Shown here: piece after piece, positions 15,794-24,861 of the stretch
How positions within the stretch are numbered: the first letter of the stretch is position 1
How the letters are laid out: every line of letters starts with the position of its first letter
Assembly (NCBI GenBank): GCA_040007095.1
Contig: JBDTVS010000007.1
Span: forward strand, 51,536 to 115,535
From: JBDTVS01 sp040007095
GTDB lineage: Bacteria > Acidobacteriota > Vicinamibacteria > Vicinamibacterales > CAVVIG01
Direction of reading: 5' to 3'
Length of the DNA stretch: 64,000 bases
Notes under the pieces: model-generated
Databases searched by the model: none
The model's input: the letters and a program-made list of their open reading frames with translations, nothing else
What the model was told of the DNA's origin: nothing
Translations under genes and position numbers: made by a program

Positions 15794-18043
15794 ATGAACC
15801 GACCCTCAACGAAGGGCGACCTACCCCAGATGGCCACGACGTCCCGCTCGGCGACCACGTCTCGATCGATGACCACGACGATGATCTGCGCGGCGACGCT
15901 GACGGCGGGATTCGTCGGCGGCAAGGCCACGCGCGACGCGCTGTTTCTGACGTCTGTCGACGTCACCTCACTGCCGACCATGCTCATGGCGACGTCCGTG
16001 TGTTCGATTCTGCTGGTGGCTGCACAAACGCGGCTGGCACGCCACATCTCGCCCGCGGTCCTGGTGCCGGCGTCTTTTGTCGCGAGCGGGATCCTGTTCC
16101 TTGCCGAGTGGCTCACGAGATCAACGGCGCCGGTGGCCACGGCCGTGATTGTGTATCTGCACATCTCCGGGTCGGGGCCTCTGCTGGCGTCGGGATTCTG
16201 GCTGATAGTCAGCGAGCGCTTCGATCCGCGCACCGCCAAGCGACGCTTCGGCCAGATTGCCGGCGCGGGCACACTCGGCGGTCTGCTCGGCGCCCTTTTC
16301 GCCGAGCGTGTGGCCGCTATCTCGGGCGGGCCGGCCATGCTCCTCTGTCTCGCCGGCTTCCACGTCGTGATTGCCTGGTTGGTGTGGCTGATGAAGCCCT
16401 CCGCCGACTCGGCGGACAAGGCAGCGTCAACCGACGCGAGGGCAGGTGGGGCCGGTTGGGCAGCTCGGGCGGATGAGGCAGGTCGCGCGCCGCGCTCGGG
16501 TCTGCGCGTCATCGCCCAGGCCCCTCACCTGCACCATCTCGCCGCGCTCGTCCTGCTCGGTACCACGAGCGCCGCGCTCGTCGAGTATCTCTTCAAAGCC
16601 AGCGCCGTCGAGGTCTTTGGTCCGGGCGATCGCCTTCTTCGCTTTTTCGCGCTCTACTACGCCGCCAGTGCCCTGATTACCTTTCTTCTCCAGACGCTGT
16701 CGAGCCGTTCGGTGCTCGAGCGGTGTGGTCTGGGCTTGACGACAAGCACGCCGTCGATCGCGCTGCTGGCCGGCAGCGCCGCCAGCCTGGTGGCGCCCGG
16801 TTTCGGAAGTCTCCTGGCCGCGCGCGGGGCCGAATCGATTTTCAGGGGATCGTGGTTTCGCGCCGGCTACGAGCTGTTCTACACACCGATTCCCCCTGAA
16901 GAGAAGCGGGCGGCCAAATCGGTCATCGACGTCGCACTCGACCGGCTGGGAGACGCCGTCGGAGGGGGGCTGGTTCGTCTGGCAGTGGTGTTCGTCCCGG
17001 CGGCACAGTCGTCGACGATTCTCGGGCTCGCGATGGCCAGTTCGGCCGGCGCCATCGTGGCGGCGAGCCACCTGAACCGCTGGTACGTCCGCACGCTGGA
17101 AAACAGCCTCGTCAAGCGGGCGCGCGGCCTCGACTTGTCGGTGTCAGAAGACGAGTCGACGCGAAACGTGCTCAGGGGACGACCCGGTTCCCAGGAGCCG
17201 GCCGGAATAACGGTCGACCCCCAGGCGCACGACATCCTGGCGCTGCGGTCACGCCAGCCTGATCGGGCCATTCCCGTGCTCTCCAGAGAAGAGGGCATGG
17301 CGGCGGCGCTCGTACCGCACGTCATCCCGCTGATGGCCGAGGACGCGCTCGCCGACTACGCGCTGTTCGCCCTGCGCAAGGTCGCGGAGGAGCATGTGGG
17401 CGAGATCACCGACGCGCTGCTCGACCCCAACCAGGACTACGCGGTCCGCCGCCGGCTGGCGCGGGTGTTTTCGGTCTGTGTCTCCCAGCGCGCGGCCGAC
17501 GGCCTGGTCCTGGCGTTGGACGACAACCGGTTCGACGTCCGCTTCCAGTCCGCCCGGTCGCTGGCGTCCATTCTCGACAAGAATCCGCGGATCCATCTCG
17601 ATTCCGGGCGAATTTACGACGTGGTGCTCCGAGAGGTGGCGGTCGGACGCCCCGTGTGGGACAGCCGCCGCCTGCTGGACGGGTTCGTCAGCGGATCCCC
17701 CCTCGATGAATTCGTGCGGGATCGGGCCGGCCAGAGCCTCGCCCACGTATTCACGCTGTTATCTCTGGTGCTGCCGAGAGAGCCGCTGCAGATTGCCTTC
17801 CGCAGCCTGCACGCCGGCGACACACACCTGCGCGGCACCGCGCTCGAGTACCTCGAAGGGGTGCTGCCCGCGCCGATCCGCCAGCGCCTCTGGCCGTTGC
17901 TCGTCTACCAGCGCGTCCGGCCCACACCGCAGCCACACGACGAAATCATCGCGGATCTTCTTCGCTCGAGCGACTCGGTCACGCTGAAGAACGTGGCCGG
18001 GGACTGGGAAAAGCAGCGCGTTGCGGGGTTTGGCTCCGTTTGA
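15794..18043 (+). CDS. ATP/ADP translocase-like (Npt1/Npt2) carrier with C-terminal HEAT-like domain
   Basis: About 12 hydrophobic segments fill residues 30-430, beginning GFVGGKATRDALFLTSVDV, which recalls the nucleotide carriers of the TLC (Npt) family. The remaining 320 residues are soluble and look like helical HEAT-type repeats (for example DYAVRRRLARVF and RFDVRFQSARSLASIL). AGGAGG precedes the ATG by about eight bases. A second carrier of the same type follows after 36 bases, and the two probably form an operon. The substrate is unknown: the family exchanges ATP/ADP in intracellular bacteria, but many free-living relatives are uncharacterised. Confidence 0.72.
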   Translation: MNRPSTKGDLPQMATTSRSATTSRSMTTTMICAATLTAGFVGGKATRDALFLTSVDVTSLPTMLMATSVCSILLVAAQTRLARHISPAVLVPASFVASGILFLAEWLTRSTAPVATAVIVYLHISGSGPLLASGFWLIVSERFDPRTAKRRFGQIAGAGTLGGLLGALFAERVAAISGGPAMLLCLAGFHVVIAWLVWLMKPSADSADKAASTDARAGGAGWAARADEAGRAPRSGLRVIAQAPHLHHLAALVLLGTTSAALVEYLFKASAVEVFGPGDRLLRFFALYYAASALITFLLQTLSSRSVLERCGLGLTTSTPSIALLAGSAASLVAPGFGSLLAARGAESIFRGSWFRAGYELFYTPIPPEEKRAAKSVIDVALDRLGDAVGGGLVRLAVVFVPAAQSSTILGLAMASSAGAIVAASHLNRWYVRTLENSLVKRARGLDLSVSEDESTRNVLRGRPGSQEPAGITVDPQAHDILALRSRQPDRAIPVLSREEGMAAALVPHVIPLMAEDALADYALFALRKVAEEHVGEITDALLDPNQDYAVRRRLARVFSVCVSQRAADGLVLALDDNRFDVRFQSARSLASILDKNPRIHLDSGRIYDVVLREVAVGRPVWDSRRLLDGFVSGSPLDEFVRDRAGQSLAHVFTLLSLVLPREPLQIAFRSLHAGDTHLRGTALEYLEGVLPAPIRQRLWPLLVYQRVRPTPQPHDEIIADLLRSSDSVTLKNVAGDWEKQRVAGFGSV

Positions 18044-18079
18044 CGCGTTACAGGCCAGACCCCCGAACAGGAGAAGGAA

Positions 18080-19567
18080 ATGCGTTCAGCCAGCCGGATC
18101 CAGACCTCCACGTCAGACAAGTCCCGCCTGGAGCGCGCGCTCTCGGTCTTCACCGACATCCGCGCCGGCGAAGGGACGACCGTCGTGTTGATGCTCGCCA
18201 ACATCTTCCTGCTGCTCGTCTGCTACTCGGTCATCAAGACCGTTCGCGAGCCGCTCATCCTGCTCGGCGGCGGCGCGGAAGTGCGGTCCTACGCCGCGGC
18301 CGGCCAGGCGCTGCTGCTGATGATGTTCGTCCCGACCTACGGCTGGTTTGCGACCCGCGTGGACCGCGCCAAACTGCTGGTCGGCGTGACGCTGTTCTTC
18401 ATCGTCTGCATCGAGCTGTTCGCGACGGCCGTGGCCGGGCGCGTGCCGTACGTGGGCGTCGCCTTCTTCATCTGGGTGGGGATCTTCAACGTCTCGCTGG
18501 TGGCGCAGTTCTGGTCGTTCGCCAGCGACATCTACAGCAAGGAGACCGGCGACCGCCTGTTCCCGGTGATCGTGATCGGCATGACCGCGGGGGCGCCGCT
18601 CGGCTCGTTCATCGCCGCCCGGTTGTTCCGTTCGGGCATGACGCCTCAAATGATTCTGCAGACGTCCGCCGCCCTGCTGGCGGTGAGCGTGCTGCTGTAT
18701 CGGCGAATCAACGCCCGCGAGACAGGGCGCGCCGCCGCGCCGCAGCCGAAGTTGTCGGCCGCCGGCGGCTTCGACCTCGTGATCGGCAACCGTTATCTGC
18801 GGCTGATCGCACTGCTGGTCGTGCTGCTCAACGTCGTCAACACCACCGGCGAGTACCTGATCGCCCGGCTGCTCACCATCCACGTCAAGGAGTTGGCGAT
18901 GGCGGATGCCACCTTCGACAAGCAAGCGTTTATCGGAGCGTTCAGCGGCGACTATCAGTTCTGGGTCAACGTCGCGGCCTTCCTGCTTCAGGCGTTTGTC
19001 ACCTCGCGGCTGGTCAAGTACCGGGGCCTTCGAGGCGTGCTCCTGGCGCTGCCCCTGATCGCGCTTGGCGGCTACGCGATTGTCGCGGCCGGCGTCGGCT
19101 TCTCGGTCGTGCGCTGGATCAAGACCGCCGAAAACGCGACCGACTACTCGATCATGAACACCGCGCGACAGCTCCTCTGGCTGCCGACGAGCCGCGACGA
19201 GAAGTACAAGGCCAAGCAGGCGATTGATACCTTCTTCGTGCGAGGCGGCGACCTGCTGTCGGCGGCCGCCGTCTACCTCGGCGCCAGCGTGTTCCATCTG
19301 ACGGTCCAGCAGTTCGCGATCGGCAACATCGTGCTGACGCTGGTGTGGGTCGGCGTGGCGCTGCTGATTCTCAACCCTCACCGCGCGCTGCCCCAGGTCT
19401 CGCGGCTGCGGATGGCCGGCGCCGCCGTCGCGACCGCCACCATCATCGTGTCGACCGCCGCGCCGGCCCGCGCGCAAGAGACGGGGGAAGCCGCGCTGGC
19501 CGCACGACAGGCCGAGAAAGCCACGCAGTTGACCGACCCCAACGACATCGTGCCCCTGCCCGAATAG
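18080..19567 (+). CDS. Second ATP/ADP translocase-like (Npt1/Npt2) carrier
   Basis: A 495-aa polytopic membrane protein with FLLLVCYSVIKTVREPLIL in its first helix, the KxxRE motif common to this carrier family, and about 12 membrane segments. AGGAGAAGGAA directly precedes the ATG. It lacks the HEAT-like tail of its upstream neighbour. Its own C-terminus is odd: a last hydrophobic stretch ending in ARAQET, shaped like a signal-peptide cleavage site, then a polar tail. Transport of a nucleotide or other phosphorylated compound is plausible but not shown. A TonB-dependent receptor gene follows after 58 bases. Confidence 0.72.
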   Translation: MRSASRIQTSTSDKSRLERALSVFTDIRAGEGTTVVLMLANIFLLLVCYSVIKTVREPLILLGGGAEVRSYAAAGQALLLMMFVPTYGWFATRVDRAKLLVGVTLFFIVCIELFATAVAGRVPYVGVAFFIWVGIFNVSLVAQFWSFASDIYSKETGDRLFPVIVIGMTAGAPLGSFIAARLFRSGMTPQMILQTSAALLAVSVLLYRRINARETGRAAAPQPKLSAAGGFDLVIGNRYLRLIALLVVLLNVVNTTGEYLIARLLTIHVKELAMADATFDKQAFIGAFSGDYQFWVNVAAFLLQAFVTSRLVKYRGLRGVLLALPLIALGGYAIVAAGVGFSVVRWIKTAENATDYSIMNTARQLLWLPTSRDEKYKAKQAIDTFFVRGGDLLSAAAVYLGASVFHLTVQQFAIGNIVLTLVWVGVALLILNPHRALPQVSRLRMAGAAVATATIIVSTAAPARAQETGEAALAARQAEKATQLTDPNDIVPLPE

Positions 19568-19625
19568 TCCCGACACAACATGCTACGATCGCGCCCATCT
19601 AGCATGTCGCTCGATGGAGGATTCA

Positions 19626-22457
19626 ATGCGGGGTTCGACACGACTGCTCCTCATCACGCTGACCGTGATGATGGCGGTTGCAGTGTCCGCGAGCGCGGCG
19701 GACACCGGCACGGTTTCAGGTTTCGTGGTCGATCAGAACGGGCAGCCCGTGGCTGGAGCGACAGCGAAGATCTCGGGCAGCTCGCTGCCGATGACTCGCA
19801 CGGCGCAGACGGGTGCCAACGGCACCTATCAGTTCGAGTACCTGCCCCCCGGTCTCTATTCCGTCGAGCTCGATAAGCCCGGAATCGGGGCGGCCGGACG
19901 GTCCGCGGTCGTCGACGTCGGGAAGAACACCCAGGTCGACCTGGTGTTGGGCCTGGCCGTCACGGAAGAACTGTTCGTCACGGTGGCGACGCCGGCGGTC
20001 GACGTGCGATCAACCGAGGTGAGCTTCAACTTCAAGAGCGACGTCCTTACCACGCTGCCCCTCGATCGCACCTACCGCGGCCTCTTTCAGCTGATCCCGG
20101 GTGTCGCCGACAACCGAAGCATCGTCGGGCCTGCCGCGGGTGGCAATCGGCAGGACAACACGTACTTGATCGACGGCGCGAACATCACCAACCCCGGGTT
20201 CGGCTATCTGAGCACCGAGGTCAACGAGCTCGACATCACGGAGGTGAATCTCAAGCGCGCCGGCATCACCGCCGAATTCGGACGCACCAGTGGCACGGTG
20301 ACCAACGCCGTCAGCCGGGCCGGATCGAACATTTTCGGGGGCCTCGGCCGGATCGACTGGCTGTCGAAATCTCTCGTCGGCGCCTATGCGCTGCCAGACG
20401 ATCTGCGTAACGCAGGAGTGAAAGTCGGCACCTTCCGCGATGCGTTGCTCACGACCGAGATTGGACCCGCGCTGGGGCTCGGCGGCCCGGTCGTCAAAGA
20501 CCACGTCTTCTTTTACGGATCGGCGCGCTACGCGCGTGAAACGAAGTGGGACCGGGTGAACAAGGTGGGCGTCGGGCTACCGGATGAAGTGCGCGCGGGC
20601 CCCGAGTTGTACGCCAAGCTGACGGCGGCGCCGACAGTGGGCCACCAGTTGACCACGAGCTATCGGTATCGTCCGAACCACGTCGACAATGCGGCAATCA
20701 CGTCCGATTTCGCGCCGAGCGTCGCGACCACCACCGACAACGGCAGCCGCATCGCCACCGCGGAGTGGGCGGATTTCGTCAGCGCGCGCAGCTCGCTGAG
20801 CGTGCGATACCTGTTCATGAGGTCGACCAACGAAGACGTGCCGGTGAGGAATCTCGGCTACCTGCCGGCCTTCAATCCACTCGACCTGTCGGCGATGGGC
20901 CAGTACATGGACCCGAACCAGGCCAACCTCACGGTTGGCGCCAACCAGTCCACGAATGTCCAGAACTATCGCCGGCACGAGGTCCGCGGCACGTTCACGC
21001 AGCTGTTCCCGATCGGCAGAAGCAGCCACACGCTGAAGGCCGGCGCGGGCTACGACCTCGGAGAAGAGACGTTCAACCGGCTCGCGAACGGATGGGGCAC
21101 GATCGTCGGCATCACCCAGAGCGGCATCCCTGCGCTCCGCACGCGCTACTACACGCCCCAGGCGCCGCAAGTCGGGGGCGGGCACACGTCTTCTCTCTTC
21201 GCTCAGGACGAGGCGATCATCGGCAGGCGCATCACCGTGAACGCGGGGGTCCTGCTGAATCGCGACGAATTTACGCAGACCGTGGAGGGCGGCGGCGGCT
21301 GCCCGACGCCCGGGTTGAAAGGAGGCGCGGCGGTGTACGAATCGCAGGGCGATACGTGCACCTTCCTCCGCTTCGGGTTCGGGGACGAAGTCCAGCCGCG
21401 CCTGGGCGTCAGCTACCAACTGCGGGAGAGCAAGGGCGACAAGGCCTACGCGCACTGGGGCCGGTACTACAACATGGACCAGAAATCGAGCGGCCGCAGT
21501 CTCGCGCCGAGCCGCATCTTCCAGACCCAGACGGTATTCGACCTGAATGGCGCGATCCTCTCCAGCGGTCCGCTGGCCTCGACGACCGGCAAGTTGATCG
21601 ACCCGGCGCTCCAGCCAATCTACACGGACGAGATCCTGTTCGGGTACGCGACGCCGTTTGCCCGCGTCTTCAGTCTGGACGTGTCTTTCATGTCGCGCAC
21701 CATGCAGAACTTCATCGAAGACGTGCCGTCGCGGATGGCGGGTACCGCGCCCGACAGCGGACCGTTCGTGGCCGTCAATCTCCCCTGCGCCGCGTTCGCC
21801 GCGTGCCGCGGCGCGGATGCCCAACGCACCTACCGCGCCGCAACCATCGACGTCCGCCATCAGTTGGCGAACCGCTGGATGACCGACATCAGCTATACAT
21901 GGAGCCGGTTCGAAGGCAACTTCGACCTTGATTATTCAACCGGCTCCGTCTTCAACACCTCGTCGTTCATTCAGGACGGCCCCGGGACCAATGTCCAGGA
22001 TCCGAACCGATTCGGTCCCCTGTTCGAGGATCGGCCGCACGTGTTCAAGGCATTCGCCTCGTTCGCGACGAGTCAGAGGGTGACCGCGTCGGGCTATCTG
22101 AGAGTGCAGAGCGGCACGCCGTGGGCTGCGCGGGGGCGCGATTGGGAAGGCAGCACACTGAACTATCTCGAGCCGGCCGGCAGCCATCGCAACCCGACGT
22201 GGGCGAACCTTGACCTGATGGTGGCCTACAAGCTGCCGCTGAGCCGCCGGGCCAGCGTCTCGCTCGAAGCGCGGCTGTTGAATGCGTTCAACAACCAGAC
22301 GCAATTGTCGACCGACCCACAGCAGTATCTGGATCTCCGAACGCTGCCGAACCCGCCCTACTTCGACTCCTACCTGCAGCCGAACCCGTTCTTCGGGACC
22401 GGCAACGGCTTCGCGCCGCCGCGGCGCCTGTTCATCGCGACGGTGGCAAACTTCTAG
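19626..22457 (+). CDS. TonB-dependent receptor with carboxypeptidase-regulatory domain
   Basis: Start chosen at the ATG at 19626, with GGAGG five bases upstream; an ATG at 19614 is in the same frame. A signal peptide runs to ASA|AD (about residues 1-26). It is followed by a CarboxypepD_reg-like domain (GTVSGFVVDQNGQPVAGATAK...), a plug domain with the acidobacterial phrase GGNRQDNTYLIDGANITNPG, and a large beta-barrel ending in Phe. This Oar-like type is expanded in Acidobacteriota. The ligand is unknown; large glycans, peptides or siderophores are possible. It may be co-transcribed with the two carriers upstream. Confidence 0.9.
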   Translation: MRGSTRLLLITLTVMMAVAVSASAADTGTVSGFVVDQNGQPVAGATAKISGSSLPMTRTAQTGANGTYQFEYLPPGLYSVELDKPGIGAAGRSAVVDVGKNTQVDLVLGLAVTEELFVTVATPAVDVRSTEVSFNFKSDVLTTLPLDRTYRGLFQLIPGVADNRSIVGPAAGGNRQDNTYLIDGANITNPGFGYLSTEVNELDITEVNLKRAGITAEFGRTSGTVTNAVSRAGSNIFGGLGRIDWLSKSLVGAYALPDDLRNAGVKVGTFRDALLTTEIGPALGLGGPVVKDHVFFYGSARYARETKWDRVNKVGVGLPDEVRAGPELYAKLTAAPTVGHQLTTSYRYRPNHVDNAAITSDFAPSVATTTDNGSRIATAEWADFVSARSSLSVRYLFMRSTNEDVPVRNLGYLPAFNPLDLSAMGQYMDPNQANLTVGANQSTNVQNYRRHEVRGTFTQLFPIGRSSHTLKAGAGYDLGEETFNRLANGWGTIVGITQSGIPALRTRYYTPQAPQVGGGHTSSLFAQDEAIIGRRITVNAGVLLNRDEFTQTVEGGGGCPTPGLKGGAAVYESQGDTCTFLRFGFGDEVQPRLGVSYQLRESKGDKAYAHWGRYYNMDQKSSGRSLAPSRIFQTQTVFDLNGAILSSGPLASTTGKLIDPALQPIYTDEILFGYATPFARVFSLDVSFMSRTMQNFIEDVPSRMAGTAPDSGPFVAVNLPCAAFAACRGADAQRTYRAATIDVRHQLANRWMTDISYTWSRFEGNFDLDYSTGSVFNTSSFIQDGPGTNVQDPNRFGPLFEDRPHVFKAFASFATSQRVTASGYLRVQSGTPWAARGRDWEGSTLNYLEPAGSHRNPTWANLDLMVAYKLPLSRRASVSLEARLLNAFNNQTQLSTDPQQYLDLRTLPNPPYFDSYLQPNPFFGTGNGFAPPRRLFIATVANF

Positions 22458-22477
22458 GACGAATTCTCGAGCAATTT

Positions 22478-22552
22478 CGCAGACCTTCTGAGTTCTAGGT
22501 TTGAGTTTTCAGTTTTCAGTTCTCAGTTCGGGCTGCGTGTTTCAGCAGCCTG
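22478..22552. repeat. R2 repeat after the MFS carrier gene
   Basis: The block ending CAGTTCGGGCTGCGTGTTTCAGCAGCCTGC is shared base for base over about 30 bases with 39967-39997. On the minus strand GGCTGC-tgaaacac-GCAGCC can form a 6-bp hairpin. It starts right after the TAG of the MFS gene and lies between convergent genes, so it may act as a terminator. No T-run is present. Confidence 0.65.
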
Positions 22553-23908
22553 CTAGAGGTGCGACACGGTGACCTTGCGAAGGTCGACCGGCGCGCCGTA
22601 CGCATTGGTCCCACCCCCGATCAGCTGGCTGGCCAGCACCGCGAAGGCGGCAATCAGTGCGGGAACGGTGCCCGCCATGAAAATCTGCGGCGCCGTCCAG
22701 TCGAGCGAGAGCAGCACTCCGGCGAGCATCGGCCCGACAATCGAGCCGACGCGCCCAACGCCGAGCGCCCATCCCACGCCGGTCGATCGCACCGCCGTCG
22801 GATAGTAGCTCGCCGACAGGGCATTCAGGCCGGCCTGCCCGCCCTGAATCGTGATCCCCAGGATCAACGTCGTGGTCATCGTCACGGCAAACGAGCTGGC
22901 CGAGGCCATCAGGAAGATCAGCAGTACCGATAACGAGAACTCGCCGAAGATCGTCGCAAACGGGCCGTAGCGCCGCATCAATCTTCCCTGCAGCAGGCTG
23001 CCGGTGACTCCGCCGAGCGAAAAGATGCCGGCGGCCGTCACGCCCGCCGAAATCGGCAGACCCGCGGTCGTCAACAGCCCGGGCAGCCAGTTGACGAAGA
23101 AATACAGCAACAGCAGATTCATGAAAAACGGAATCCACAACAGGATGGTGCCGGACGCGCGCCCCTCGGTGAACAGATACTTGACCGGCATGCCTCTCGA
23201 CTCCTTGTCGGGAGGAGGCATTCGAATCTCGACGCCGTCGAGATCGGGCGCAATGCGCTTCATGATCCCCGCGATTTTCCGGGGATCGGCGCCGGTCGCG
23301 GCAAGGAACCGGACCGATTCGGGCAGCAAGCGGATCAGGATGAAGGCGATCACCAGCGGCAGGAGACCGCCGAGATAAAACACCGAGCGCCATCCCCAGA
23401 GCGGCAGCATCTTCGCACTGAGCAGGCTCGCGATCAGCGCGCCGAGCGGCATCCCGGCAAAGAGGCCGCTGACGAAGATCGGCTGCAGGCGTCTGGGCGT
23501 GTACTCGGACGTCAGCGCCACGACGTTGGGCATCGCGCCACCCAGACCGAGACCGGTCAGGAAGCGGAAGATGACGAATTCCTGCAGCGTGCCCGCTCGA
23601 GCCGTGAGCACGGTAAAGAACGCGAAGGTGATCGCTGAACCGATGACGACCACCTTGCGGCCGAGCCGATCGGCGATCGGTCCGCTGGCGAGGGCGCCGA
23701 TCATCAGACCGATCAGGGCCGCACTGAAGACCGGCCCGAACGCCTTCATCGCCAGCCCCAGCTCCGCGGCGATCGCCGGTGCGAGAAAACCGATGCATTG
23801 CGTGTCGAAGCCATCGAGCAGCAGGACCATGCCGCAGAGCGAGATGGTCCTGATCTGAAAGCCGCTCAACGGCCGCTCGTCGATAAGCTCGGCAACGCTG
23901 TATGCCAT
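22553..23908 (-). CDS. MFS transporter, aromatic acid:H+ symporter type
   Basis: A 451-aa, 12-helix major facilitator. DGFDTQCIGFLAPAI in the first helix (the DGFD motif) and GPIADRLGRKVVV in the loop between helices 2 and 3 are hallmarks of the AAHS family, which imports benzoates and related aromatic acids (PcaK, BenK type). Other markers are FRFLTGLGLGGAMPN in helix 4 and LPESVRFLAATG after helix 6. The sequence gives the family but not the substrate, and no aromatic-degradation gene is next to it. It is a single-gene unit between convergent and same-strand neighbours. Confidence 0.88.
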   Translation of the reverse strand: MAYSVAELIDERPLSGFQIRTISLCGMVLLLDGFDTQCIGFLAPAIAAELGLAMKAFGPVFSAALIGLMIGALASGPIADRLGRKVVVIGSAITFAFFTVLTARAGTLQEFVIFRFLTGLGLGGAMPNVVALTSEYTPRRLQPIFVSGLFAGMPLGALIASLLSAKMLPLWGWRSVFYLGGLLPLVIAFILIRLLPESVRFLAATGADPRKIAGIMKRIAPDLDGVEIRMPPPDKESRGMPVKYLFTEGRASGTILLWIPFFMNLLLLYFFVNWLPGLLTTAGLPISAGVTAAGIFSLGGVTGSLLQGRLMRRYGPFATIFGEFSLSVLLIFLMASASSFAVTMTTTLILGITIQGGQAGLNALSASYYPTAVRSTGVGWALGVGRVGSIVGPMLAGVLLSLDWTAPQIFMAGTVPALIAAFAVLASQLIGGGTNAYGAPVDLRKVTVSHL

Positions 23909-24052
23909 AACGGTCTCTACGACGGGGCCACAGCCTCCGCATCACGACCACCGCGACACGCTCAAGGCGGTCGGAACGCCAGAGCCGTTCGACGCGTCGA
24001 AGCGGCGACAGGCTCTCAACCGCGGAGCCCTGCGCCCTTCAGGTGTTGGCGA

Positions 24053-24673
24053 TCACCGCTCGGACGGCCATCCTGGCGTGAGGGGCTTGGCCGGATCCTT
24101 GGTAATCTGCAGTTCGGCGCAGTGGTGATAGGAGTATCCGCCGGGGTTGTTGAAGCCGTGCTCGGCCATGAATTGCACGACCTGCAGCGTGCACTTCTTG
24201 CAGCTGATGTTCGGCAGCATCACGTCTGTCTCGAACGGCGCCATCGTGCCGGTGGGGCGTTCGGCGTGCACGAACAACCCGTCGGCGAGCACCGGGACCT
24301 GGACCGGATTCTGGATCGTGGCCGACACGGACTGCGGGCCCCTGTCGCTGTCCTTCGTCACGACCTGCGGATCGACCGGCAGCTCGGTCGGCGAGTTGAC
24401 CGCCAGCGCTACCCGATAGTGCCCGGGGTGGTAGATGGTTTCCTGAATCTTCAGGTGCAGCTTCTGGCCCCCGACGGCTTTGCTGACGATGTAGCTCGGC
24501 TTGCCCCAATCGGTATTGGACCCTCCACACGGCCCTGCCTTCTGTGGGTCGCCCCGCTCGCCCTCGATCAGCCACGACGCCGGTTCGAGCAGCTTGAAGT
24601 GGGCATGCGTGGCGGCCTGCACGGCCAACATCGACACGGCGACAAGAAAGAACACGCGGGCTGAACGTTTCAT
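24053..24673 (-). CDS. Secreted polysaccharide-monooxygenase-like copper protein
   Basis: The precursor has a signal peptide that would be cut after THA24, leaving His25 as the new N-terminus (HFKLLEP). That is how lytic polysaccharide monooxygenases build their copper histidine brace. A second brace His is likely in YHPGHYR (H82 or H85). Other features are GPCGG near residue 47, cysteines C158, C161 and C185, and HH at 183-184. It resembles the LPMO-like family first seen in Sorangium rather than AA9 or AA10; this is from memory. Activity and substrate are unproven. ATG at 24673; no partner genes nearby. Confidence 0.7.
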   Translation of the reverse strand: MKRSARVFFLVAVSMLAVQAATHAHFKLLEPASWLIEGERGDPQKAGPCGGSNTDWGKPSYIVSKAVGGQKLHLKIQETIYHPGHYRVALAVNSPTELPVDPQVVTKDSDRGPQSVSATIQNPVQVPVLADGLFVHAERPTGTMAPFETDVMLPNISCKKCTLQVVQFMAEHGFNNPGGYSYHHCAELQITKDPAKPLTPGWPSER

Positions 24674-24757
24674 GGGACTGGCTCCTTTGCGAACGATTGG
24701 ACCCGGTCACACTACCATTTTGACGCGGACCCTTTCAAAGAAAACCTCGGGATTTTT

Positions 24758-24784
24758 CTCGGTGATCCCGGTGATCTCGGTGGT
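24758..24784. repeat. Three tandem 9-mers (CTCGGTGAT type)
   Basis: CTCGGTGAT, CCCGGTGAT and CTCGGTGGT follow each other directly in the gap between the LPMO-like gene and glutamate dehydrogenase. It is a short low-complexity block with no visible role. Confidence 0.5.
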
Positions 24785-24861
24785 TGACATTGAAACTGAC
24801 CCACGACCGGCGCATGGCGAACGAGCCGTGTCGGCTGCCGGAGATGTTAGACTCCCCGACC

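Noticed and set aside
18040..19227. A 395-residue plus-strand frame within the second carrier
   Set aside because: It is an out-of-frame shadow with extreme Arg content; the carrier frame has membrane segments and a good ribosome-binding site.
22542..23951. A 469-residue minus-strand frame over the MFS gene
   Set aside because: It is in a different frame from the 12-helix carrier and lacks hydrophobic segments.
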